A stretch of DNA of 64,000 nt from Kovacikia minuta CCNUW1. Its GTDB lineage: Bacteria; Cyanobacteriota; Cyanobacteriia; Leptolyngbyales; Leptolyngbyaceae. Numbering within the stretch: the stretch's first letter is position 1; every line of letters starts with the position of its first letter. The stretch lies in contig NZ_CP083582.1 in assembly GCF_020091585.1 (NCBI RefSeq), positions 6,892,536-6,956,535 of the forward strand. Direction: 5' to 3'. Shown one piece after another: positions 47,021-54,702 of this stretch. Made by a program: the position numbers and the translations under genes. The notes under the pieces are model-generated. The model searched no databases. It was not told where the DNA came from and saw only the letters and a program-made list of their open reading frames with translations.

Positions 47021-47674
47021 CGCGGTTACCTGATGAGATTTTGAATAAAGAATATTTGAATAAGAAAAAATTAAATTATGAATTATTTTATTCTGAGACT
47101 TTTATGCTGCCCCATTAGTTTGATGTCCCTCAAGTTCGATCGGGAAGAGAGGGGATACAGGATGGGGGTAGGGAGTATGCCTAGAACGCCGGTACAGAAA
47201 CCGGGTTTCTGCTGTGAAATGCTCAATTTTCGCTGAATATCCTCACCAGAAACCCGGTTTCTCGAAATACTGTACCGATGCTCTAGCAAGGCAGCCCCAG
47301 TTTAGGCATCTTATTGAGCAAAGAAGGGGAATTTCGCATTCTCCCGCCCGCGCGCTCACCATCCTTCCTTTCGGGGCACTCCCCTTAAAAAATTCCCCAA
47401 TGGCTATCAATGCACTGGGGATGCAGGAGTTACAAAATTATCTGGGGTAAAAGCTTGAATTATGCAAGGGGTGAGCATTTTCCAGGAGAAGCTGTTGATT
47501 GACTGATGGGTCAAGAAAACCCTCTACACGCCTTTTGGCTTTGCCAGATTGATCCGAATGTTGCTCCCAGATAGATCCAATGCTGCCAATTCTGCCAAGA
47601 GCATATAGCCTAAAATGAGGTTAATACTGAGTCATTATGTGGCTTAGATAAAGTTCATCGTTGGGAGTGAAGGC
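47021..47674. other. 654-base spacer with the 106-bp element
   Basis: Contains the 106-bp inverted-repeat element at 47181-47286. An open frame at 47083-47289 is made of this repeat. The rest, including the divergent promoters of the TpsB and DRTGG genes, shows no further recognisable feature. Confidence 0.4.
47181..47286 (-). repeat. 106-bp inverted-repeat element, copy B
   Basis: Same length as copy A at 25953-26058 but inverted. It begins CTAGAACGCCGGTACAGAAA and ends TACTGTACCGATGCTCTAG. The arms again hold AAACCGGGTTTCT. The CTAG ends may be a target duplication. Confidence 0.75.
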
Positions 47675-48772
47675 GTGCCGAAGTCCGCGAAGTATTTGTT
47701 GGTTGGATCGACTGAATCTCATAGTGGTAAGTCCGCGACTATCCTGGCAATTGCCCATCACTTACAGGAAATGGGATTGGATATCGCCTATGGCAAACCA
47801 TTAGGCACCCGTTGGGCAACTCCTCAATCGGCGCATACGATCGACAAAGATGTGCAGTTTGTCGCTGAAATTTTGCACCTGCCAGAAAATCGTTTGCAGC
47901 CAACAATTTTGTCCCTGGATGAAGCAACCATGCAGAAACGGATTCAGGGGCATGACCAGGTAGATTATCCCCAAAAACTGTTGGAATATCATCAAATGCA
48001 AGCTCCAGATCTGGTCCTGTTAGAAGGACCTGAGAATCTGGAAGAGGGAACATTGTTTGACCTTTCCCTGGCGCGGGTGGCTGAAATCCTGGATGCAGGT
48101 GTTTTGCTGGTTGCCCGCTTCCACTCACTTCTGATTGTGGGGGCATTGATATCGGCAAAGCGGCGATTGGGCGATCGTCTACTGGGAGTTCTGATTAACG
48201 ATATTCCTGAAGAGCGCCTTGCAGAGGTTGAAACTTCAGTGCAGCCCTATTTGGAGCAACGGGGAATTCCAATTCTGGGACTATTACCCAGAAGTGATTT
48301 GCTGCGAAGTGTGAGTGTGGGTGAACTGGCAAAGCAGCTCCATGCGGAAGTTCTCTGTCGCTCGGATCGTCTAGATCTGATGGTCGAAAGCCTCAAGATT
48401 GGTGCAATGAATGTCAATTCCGCGTTGAAATATTTCCGCAAAGGTCGAAATATGGCGGTGGTAACGGGGGGCGATCGGGTGGATATTCAATTAGCTGCCC
48501 TGGAAACATCGACCCAATGCTTAATCCTAACCGGACAGATGCCTCCCCCTGCTGATGTGCTGAGTCGGGCTGAAGATTTGGAAATTCCCATTCTTTCCGT
48601 TGACCTGGATACCCTAACTACGGTTGAAATTGTCGATCAAGCCTTCGGTCAGGTGCGTGTGCATGAGCCAAGCAAGGTTCAATACATGTATAAACTCATG
48701 GGAGAGCATTTCCAGATGGATCGACTCCTTGAAGACCTGGGATTAGGTTCTACGGTTAGCGTGCAACAGTAG
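47675..48772 (+). CDS. Phosphotransacetylase-family protein (BioD-like P-loop + DRTGG domain)
   Basis: 365 aa from GTG 47675. The N-terminal half is a dethiobiotin-synthetase-like P-loop domain with YLLVGSTESHSGKSATILAI. A DRTGG regulatory domain occupies about 220-330 (MNVNSALKYFRKGRNMAVV). This is the N-terminal arrangement of long Pta enzymes, but the catalytic phosphotransacetylase domain is absent, so it is probably a regulatory or nucleotide-binding protein. Cyanobacteria commonly have this stand-alone form. Neighbouring genes give no functional clue. Confidence 0.8.
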   Translation: MPKSAKYLLVGSTESHSGKSATILAIAHHLQEMGLDIAYGKPLGTRWATPQSAHTIDKDVQFVAEILHLPENRLQPTILSLDEATMQKRIQGHDQVDYPQKLLEYHQMQAPDLVLLEGPENLEEGTLFDLSLARVAEILDAGVLLVARFHSLLIVGALISAKRRLGDRLLGVLINDIPEERLAEVETSVQPYLEQRGIPILGLLPRSDLLRSVSVGELAKQLHAEVLCRSDRLDLMVESLKIGAMNVNSALKYFRKGRNMAVVTGGDRVDIQLAALETSTQCLILTGQMPPPADVLSRAEDLEIPILSVDLDTLTTVEIVDQAFGQVRVHEPSKVQYMYKLMGEHFQMDRLLEDLGLGSTVSVQQ

Positions 48773-48815
48773 TAGGCTCCCTGCCCCCTGCCCCCTGCCC
48801 CTAACCCCTACTCTG

Positions 48816-49904
48816 TCAGCTTGCACCAGTACCTTTGACGCACCAATTTGGTTTGCCATTAACCTGACAGTCCTCAAATTTAATTTTTTGAGTGACGATC
48901 GCTTCTTTTGCTTGCATCGTTCTCTTTTGAACGTCCTCCGGCACAATCGTGCTAAATTTCCCCAATCGGAGAATGTTTGGTTTATCCAGCCCCATTTTGT
49001 AAATCTTTCCTTCTAATCCCTTGCTTCTGGCAATTTCAGCCACCGATGCGATCGCCAGCCCATAGTCCTGTACCGCACTGGTCAGTACTGTTTTGGGGGC
49101 AAGGTTGAGCTGGTCTTCAAAATAACCGATCGCATACGCTCCCTTATCACTCAAGGTTTGCAAGACACCGGGTGCTGCCGCATCCAGCATGTTGTAGACC
49201 ACATCCACCCCAGCGGCAAGCAGGGCAGTCGTTGCTTCCTTTGCCTTCCCCACGTCGTTCCAATCGTTGGTATAACTGGCTTTCACTTCCACTTTGGGAT
49301 TGACTGACTTCGCACCTAACTCGAATCCACGCCGCTCCTGATCCGTTGTGGTAAATGACTGTGCGGTTAGAAAGGCGACTTTATTGGACTCGGTCATTTG
49401 CCCTGCAACCGTTCCCGCCAGGTACGCAATTTGCAGATGATCGACCTGGAGCGAGGCAATATTTTTACCGGTTACCACCCCATCGGAGACGACAAAGAAC
49501 GATTCTGGGAACTGAGCCGCAACCTGCTTGACGGCTGCCTCAAATTGTCCACCGTGGGCAATAATCATTTTAAAATCGCGGCGGGCAAAATCCGAAAGCA
49601 CTTCCACCTGGTCTGCCTGGGGCACCTTCTCAACATAAGCCGTCTCCGTTTTCAGGTTTAACTTAACGATCCCCATTGCTTCATAACCTGCCTGGTTCCA
49701 GCCATTGTCCGTAATCGGGCCAGGAAGGACGATCGCCACCCTAAACCGCTCTGCTACTGGAGAAGCCGAAACACTTGCGGTGGGGCTGGGCGAACTGGCT
49801 TGAGGAATCGAAGGCTGACTCGCACAAGCTTTTAACAACAGGCTAGTGCCAAAGGTTGCCGTGCCATACCAGAGAAACTTACGTCGGTTAAACCGTTGAC
49901 TCAT
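48816..49904 (-). CDS. BMP-family ABC transporter substrate-binding lipoprotein (Med/PnrA-like)
   Basis: 362 aa. The N-terminus RRKFLWYGTATFGTSLLLKAC carries twin Arg and a lipobox-like LKAC (C27), indicating export and lipid anchoring. The mature part has the periplasmic binding fold with VAIVLPGPITDNGWNQAGYE at the start and NWCVKGTGAS at the end. BMP proteins bind nucleosides or related solutes for ABC importers. The permease and ATPase genes are not adjacent. No other gene shares its operon. Confidence 0.88.
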   Translation of the reverse strand: MSQRFNRRKFLWYGTATFGTSLLLKACASQPSIPQASSPSPTASVSASPVAERFRVAIVLPGPITDNGWNQAGYEAMGIVKLNLKTETAYVEKVPQADQVEVLSDFARRDFKMIIAHGGQFEAAVKQVAAQFPESFFVVSDGVVTGKNIASLQVDHLQIAYLAGTVAGQMTESNKVAFLTAQSFTTTDQERRGFELGAKSVNPKVEVKASYTNDWNDVGKAKEATTALLAAGVDVVYNMLDAAAPGVLQTLSDKGAYAIGYFEDQLNLAPKTVLTSAVQDYGLAIASVAEIARSKGLEGKIYKMGLDKPNILRLGKFSTIVPEDVQKRTMQAKEAIVTQKIKFEDCQVNGKPNWCVKGTGAS

Positions 49905-49918
49905 GTCTAAAGCACTCC

Positions 49919-50089
49919 TTAAAAAAGCTTTTGAGCATCGTCTGTGCTATCCAGAATATAGACCAGCTCTAAACGGTAGGACATCTTATGGCATCGAAAT
50001 CCTTGCAGAGCTGTGATAATACCCAGACGGAGTAGCTCACGCAACGCAAGAAGCCCATCAGTAGCGTAAAATTGTCTTCCATCTGGCAT
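49919..50089 (-). CDS. Small hypothetical protein, 56 aa
   Basis: ATG 50089 has GAGG about 8 bases upstream. The product MPDGRQFYATDGLLALRELL continues through GFRCHKMSYRLELVYILDST to a DDAQKLF end: soluble, evenly mixed composition and no membrane segment. It is divergent from ilvA; the two start codons are 16 bases apart, so the ribosome-binding regions overlap. I do not recognise the family. An upstream in-frame Met at 50128 lies inside ilvA and is not favoured. Confidence 0.55.
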   Translation of the reverse strand: MPDGRQFYATDGLLALRELLRLGIITALQGFRCHKMSYRLELVYILDSTDDAQKLF

Positions 50090-50104
50090 TTTTACCTCAC
50101 ACCC

Positions 50105-51616
50105 ATGTACTGCGACTACCTGGTTCAAATTCTGACTGCCCGTGTCTATGATGTTGCCCAGGAAACGCCCCTGGAAGTTGCTTCCAACCTGTCAACGCGG
50201 CTCAGCAATACCCTTTTGCTAAAGCGGGAAGATATGCAGTCGGTCTTTTCCTTCAAACTAAGGGGGGCTTACAACAAAATGGCAAACCTGCCCCCTGATT
50301 TGCTGGCGCAGGGAGTCATTGCTGCTTCTGCTGGAAATCATGCCCAGGGGGTTGCATTGGGTGCCCGTCAGCTTGGGACGCGAGCATTTATTGTCATGCC
50401 TGTAACGACTCCCCAGGTCAAGGTGGATGCGGTGAGAGCCAGGGGAGGGGAGGTTGTGCTCCACGGTGATACCTATGATGATGCCTATGCCTACGCCCGT
50501 CAGTTGGAAGCAGAGAAAGGGCTGACCTTCATTCACCCGTTTGATGATCCGGAGGTGATTGCGGGTCAGGGAACGATCGGCATGGAAATTTTGCGGCAAT
50601 ATCAACAACCTATCCATGCCATTTTTGTGGCGATCGGTGGGGGTGGGCTGATCTCTGGAATTGCGGCATACGTCAAGCGAATTCGCCCTGAAATCAAAAT
50701 TATTGGGGTAGAACCGGTGGATGCGGATGCCATGTCCCAATCCCTGAAAGCCGGAAAGCGAGTACGGCTGCCCCAGGTTGGCTTATTTGCCGATGGGGTT
50801 GCTGTGCGGGAGGTGGGGGAGGAAACCTTCCGGCTGTGTCAGCAGTACGTGGATGAGATCATGCTGGTCGATACAGATGCGACCTGTGCCGCTATTAAGG
50901 ATGTGTTTGAGGACACCCGATCGATATTGGAGCCTGCTGGGGCACTGGCGATCGCCGCCGCCAAAGCCTATGTGGAACGAGAGCAAATCCAGGGAGAAAC
51001 CCTCGTTGCGGTCGCCTGTGGTGCCAATATGAACTTCGATCGCCTCCGGTTTGTGGCAGAACGGGCAGAGGTGGGGGAACGTCGTGAGGCTATTTTTGCG
51101 GTCACAATTCCGGAAGAACGCGGCACCCTCCGCAGGTTTTGTGAATGCATGGGTAGACGCAACCTGACCGAGTTTAACTACCGGATTGCCGATCAAAAAG
51201 CAGCCCACATCTTTGTCGGTGTTCAAATCGAAAACCGCGCTGATGCTGCCAGAATGGCTACAACCTTTGAATCCTGTGGCTTCAAAACGCTGGATTTAAC
51301 CGATGATGAACTGACGAAACTTCATCTTCGCCACATGGTTGGGGGACGTTCTCCCCTGGCTCAGAATGAACTGCTGTACCGCTTCGAGTTTCCCGAACGT
51401 CCCGGTGCTTTAATGAAATTTGTCAGTTCCATGAGTCCCGACTGGAATATCAGCCTGTTTCACTACCGCAACAATGGCTCCGACTACGGTCGGATTGTTG
51501 TTGGTATGCAGGTGCCACCCTATGAAATGGAAGATTGGCAGGCATTTCTTAAAACGCTGGGCTACCGCTACTGGGACGAAAGCCAAAATCCGGCCTATAA
51601 GTTGTTTTTGGGATAG
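50105..51616 (+). CDS. ilvA: Threonine ammonia-lyase, biosynthetic
   Basis: 503 aa from ATG 50105. First step of isoleucine synthesis: threonine to 2-oxobutanoate, with PLP. The PLP lysine is K51 in FSFKLRGAYNKMA. The glycine loop GGGGLISGIAAYVK binds the cofactor phosphate. Two C-terminal ACT-like regulatory domains follow (about 330-410 and 420-503), marking the isoleucine-feedback biosynthetic form. Family members begin MYCDYLVQILTARVYDVAQE, which supports this start over the frame's ATG at 50072. Confidence 0.96.
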   Translation: MYCDYLVQILTARVYDVAQETPLEVASNLSTRLSNTLLLKREDMQSVFSFKLRGAYNKMANLPPDLLAQGVIAASAGNHAQGVALGARQLGTRAFIVMPVTTPQVKVDAVRARGGEVVLHGDTYDDAYAYARQLEAEKGLTFIHPFDDPEVIAGQGTIGMEILRQYQQPIHAIFVAIGGGGLISGIAAYVKRIRPEIKIIGVEPVDADAMSQSLKAGKRVRLPQVGLFADGVAVREVGEETFRLCQQYVDEIMLVDTDATCAAIKDVFEDTRSILEPAGALAIAAAKAYVEREQIQGETLVAVACGANMNFDRLRFVAERAEVGERREAIFAVTIPEERGTLRRFCECMGRRNLTEFNYRIADQKAAHIFVGVQIENRADAARMATTFESCGFKTLDLTDDELTKLHLRHMVGGRSPLAQNELLYRFEFPERPGALMKFVSSMSPDWNISLFHYRNNGSDYGRIVVGMQVPPYEMEDWQAFLKTLGYRYWDESQNPAYKLFLG

Positions 51617-51630
51617 GAGCGATCGCATCT

Positions 51631-53412
51631 CTAGATGTCTTCAGGTTGGTTCTCTTTGGGCTTGAGCTGCTGAAGAATACTCTCTAATTGGTCGTTTGCT
51701 TCTACAATTTTGTCGATGCCCTGAGCTGTAAAGATTTCCCGCAGGAAATCGCGCTTTTGAGGTTTCCGCCGGCTGTAAACTTCGGTTTCAATATCACGCC
51801 CAATCTTAGAATGTCCTTTAGCATCAATTTGGTTATCTTCCTCATCATAAATATGAGTCGAACCCAGATCGCGTGAATAGTAAGGGATATCACCCCGCTT
51901 TAGCGCATTGTAGGTACCCACACTTTTCAGAATATTCTTAATGGATTGCTCTGTGGAGGTGTGCCCCTCTTGAGCCGCTTTGACGATGCTAGGCTCTGTA
52001 TCAACGAGACTTTGCCAGTCTTGTAGCGATAGGTCTTGAGTCCGGAAGCGATCGACAAACCCATAGAATGCCTTAGTTGGAATGGGCACAATTCTAGACC
52101 TGGTTAAACTCAAACCTGCCTCCAACACCTCCCAATCCTCTTCAAGCTGAGGTGCTTCAGCGGTTGCAATGATTTGATCGAACGCAACCAGCATGGCTGA
52201 CTGAATCTCTGATGGGGTGGGTAGCTCCGTTAACTGCTTGGCTTCAATTTGCTGCTTCAGTTTGCCACGAATACCCAACCCATCTTTCATATTGCCGGAA
52301 ATTCCTTTGTTCCATAGTTGGTCGAACCATGCCCCCGTATACTTTGCCAACTGCTGATTGGGATTAATTGTAAATTTGCCAGTCGCTGCCTCCATATCGA
52401 TTAGTTGAATCCGATCTTTGCGGATGATGAAGTTTTCGTAGTGGATATCATCCAGTCCAATAAAAAAGGAAAGTGCCATATTAGCCGCCACACTCTTGTA
52501 GACGCCTAAAACATCATCCTTAGTCTGCGGCAGGTCTTCTTTGACGAATTCCATGTAGCCATATTTTTGGTCTTCTCCCTCGGCATCCAGAATTGGCAGG
52601 ATTTTATAGTTTGAGATCTCTGTGCCACCTGGATCTAACATCGTGGCGGCACTAAGACTATCGAGCGGATTCACTTGAGATCCCAAAATCTGCCGATCGA
52701 ACGCAAGGCTACTGGGCTTATAAACAATCCGGTTTTCCTGTCCGAGATTGTCCTCGAATCGCAGGAAGACCACCTGTTGACCTCCCTTATGAAAGTCGCT
52801 GCCTGAAAATTTAACTCCCTTGAGTACATCTGTGGGCGAAATCAACCCGGCGGCAATGAGTTCTGGTTTGTCCGCGTTAACCCGTTGCAAGACGACTTGT
52901 TCTAAGTTTGGGATACCCTGTTTCAGCCAGGTATCAGTTGTCTCACTGGTTCGGGTCGCCTTCTCCTCCTCCGTCGGTACACGGGTTTGCCCTTCGCCAA
53001 CCTGGACAGGCTGATTTCTGCCCTCTACGATCGCAGCAACAATCCGGTGTTTGGCATCAACCGTCAGCCCTACGGTTGTCTCTACCCTGATCAGTTCAGC
53101 GATCACAGAGCCAATCTTGTCAATTTCTGCGTCTGGTAAATTTTCTGCCAAAAATTCTTTATTCTCACTGTCAAAAATAGCCTTCTTCCCGGGTTTCCCA
53201 ACAATATGCAAGGTGTTATCCCAGATTTCGCCATCATCAACACGGACATTTTTCTGATTAACATATCCGATCGTGCCTTCGTACTCTGCCCATATATAAT
53301 TCTGCTCCTCTGACTTCCGGTCATAATCCACTTTCAGATAAGCGTTGAGGGGTGCAGTCTGCTTAATTCCAGATCTCAATATCCCCCCTTTGTAAACAGT
53401 GACATCGTGCAT
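51631..53412 (-). CDS. LanM-like (DUF4135) kinase-domain protein without cyclase half
   Basis: 593 aa. Residues about 10-60 look SH3-like (YIWAEYEGTIGYVNQKNVRV). From about 200 to 400 the kinase-like core of class II lanthipeptide synthetases is recognisable: K232 in RIVYKPSSL, the catalytic loop D322-x-H324-x-x-N327 (LDDIHYENFI) and D339 in QLIDMEAA. The D-x-H-x-x-N then Asp spacing matches what I recall for CylM. There is no LanC cyclase domain, no precursor peptide and no transporter. Thus it may phosphorylate a protein or small molecule rather than make a lantibiotic. It overlaps the DUF4157 gene by 50 bases, in another frame, and may be the C-terminal part of one larger protein. Confidence 0.7.
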   Translation of the reverse strand: MHDVTVYKGGILRSGIKQTAPLNAYLKVDYDRKSEEQNYIWAEYEGTIGYVNQKNVRVDDGEIWDNTLHIVGKPGKKAIFDSENKEFLAENLPDAEIDKIGSVIAELIRVETTVGLTVDAKHRIVAAIVEGRNQPVQVGEGQTRVPTEEEKATRTSETTDTWLKQGIPNLEQVVLQRVNADKPELIAAGLISPTDVLKGVKFSGSDFHKGGQQVVFLRFEDNLGQENRIVYKPSSLAFDRQILGSQVNPLDSLSAATMLDPGGTEISNYKILPILDAEGEDQKYGYMEFVKEDLPQTKDDVLGVYKSVAANMALSFFIGLDDIHYENFIIRKDRIQLIDMEAATGKFTINPNQQLAKYTGAWFDQLWNKGISGNMKDGLGIRGKLKQQIEAKQLTELPTPSEIQSAMLVAFDQIIATAEAPQLEEDWEVLEAGLSLTRSRIVPIPTKAFYGFVDRFRTQDLSLQDWQSLVDTEPSIVKAAQEGHTSTEQSIKNILKSVGTYNALKRGDIPYYSRDLGSTHIYDEEDNQIDAKGHSKIGRDIETEVYSRRKPQKRDFLREIFTAQGIDKIVEANDQLESILQQLKPKENQPEDI

Positions 53413-54289
53413 CTGGCTCTACCGCTTTGCGATTGGATTTGTGCAACCCGGCACCTCCTCGTTTAGTGACCCTGGCTGGTTCAGGTTTCAATTGCAAGAT
53501 TCCGGTTGGGGCACTGAGAAAGGTTGGAGCCTGCGGTGAGTTACCTCGACCTGGGTTTGGGGGCAGGTTCAGCATTTGCTTTGGGGCTAGGCTTGTGCCC
53601 TGTTGCATGACGTGAGTCAATTCGTGGGCGATTAATTCCTGCCCCTGACGAGTTCCCGGAGCAAAGGCTCCCTGGCGGAAGAAAATATTTTGCTCCGCTG
53701 TAAACGCAATTGACTGTACAGTCCGGTTTAACTGATCCGATCGCCCATCGGTATGTACTTTTACTTGACTAAAGTCTGCACCCAATGCCTGCTCCATCGG
53801 TCTCCTGACATTTTCTGCCAGGGGTTGCCCACCGCCTCGTGCCTGTTGAATTGAGGATGCTAATGCTGGTGTTGCAACTAGTCCACTATTGTCTGGTCTT
53901 AACTGAGTTTCTGGCTTCATTCGGAGTGCCACAGATGCTCCGGGCATCACCCGGTATTGAAGCGGAGGTGGCGTATTGATGTGTTGCACAACGCGATCAG
54001 CGACCCGGTCTGCTTCCTGTTCGTATTTGTCCCCAGGTTGAGCGATCGTCAACTTGGGTTGAATCAGGAGTTTAGGCTGAATTGGCGCAACTAAAGGCTG
54101 GTGAGGGTAATTGGGCGCAAGGTTTGTAAATTCATGCAGTACCGGGGGTGCCTCTGCCAAGTTCTGCCCAGAAAGCTGATCTGATTTTGACTGAATGTGA
54201 CCAATGCGAGATTGGGATACAAATAAGGAAGTTTTCTGGGAAGTCTGAGAATTTTGAGACAGAGATTGCTGAACCCGCTGAAATGCCAT
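53363..54289 (-). CDS. DUF4157-domain protein (eCIS core domain)
   Basis: 308 aa, ATG 54289 with AGAGGTGAT upstream. The disordered N-terminal 80 residues are Gln/Ser-rich. YEQEADRVADRVV (about residue 89) and the DUF4157 domain follow: LGADFSQVKVHTDGRSDQLN, then AFTAEQNIFFRQGAF and HELTHVMQQG (H222, E223, H226). DUF4157 is abundant in proteins encoded with extracellular contractile injection systems and is normally followed by an effector domain. Here the frame ends in a short basic tail, while the kinase-like protein opens 50 bases before its stop. No sheath, tube or baseplate gene is in the window. Confidence 0.85.
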   Translation of the reverse strand: MAFQRVQQSLSQNSQTSQKTSLFVSQSRIGHIQSKSDQLSGQNLAEAPPVLHEFTNLAPNYPHQPLVAPIQPKLLIQPKLTIAQPGDKYEQEADRVADRVVQHINTPPPLQYRVMPGASVALRMKPETQLRPDNSGLVATPALASSIQQARGGGQPLAENVRRPMEQALGADFSQVKVHTDGRSDQLNRTVQSIAFTAEQNIFFRQGAFAPGTRQGQELIAHELTHVMQQGTSLAPKQMLNLPPNPGRGNSPQAPTFLSAPTGILQLKPEPARVTKRGGAGLHKSNRKAVEPDARCHCLQRGDIEIWN

Positions 54290-54702
54290 ATCACCTCTCT
54301 GCCCTTATTTGCTGTAATGAACAGAATTATACCGACTCAATTTATCCTTGACAGGACTACAGAATCAGGTAAAGATCTCGGCTTCTGTAACCATAAAAAT
54401 TAGAACAACCTGTGAGGGGTGAGGGATGAGAGCTGAAAGACAAGGTTCTACATCAACAAATTCAGCAAAAAATTATAGGTCTTGAGCGGTTACCCAAGAC
54501 CCGATTTTTTATAGATGCCAGCTAGTTCTTGCCAGCGGTTTTTAACTTGATTTCATCATCCCATTGTCAGCCCGCGAAAAATAGCGGCAATCTACCCAAG
54601 ATTTCCCCTACTTTCGAATGGGTAATCCTTTCACAATTTCTTAAGATCACCGTTACAGAAAATAATCTTTAGTAGAGATAACGAACTACAGCTTATTCTT
54701 TC
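54290..54702. other. 413-base spacer
   Basis: Lies between the cyclase-STAND gene stop and the DUF4157 start, both leftward. It has no recognised repeat or hairpin strong enough to be called a terminator, so readthrough between the genes cannot be excluded or shown. Confidence 0.35.

Noticed and set aside
47083-47289. Reading frame across the second 106-bp element
   Set aside because: Product of the repeat in the other orientation, with no independent support.
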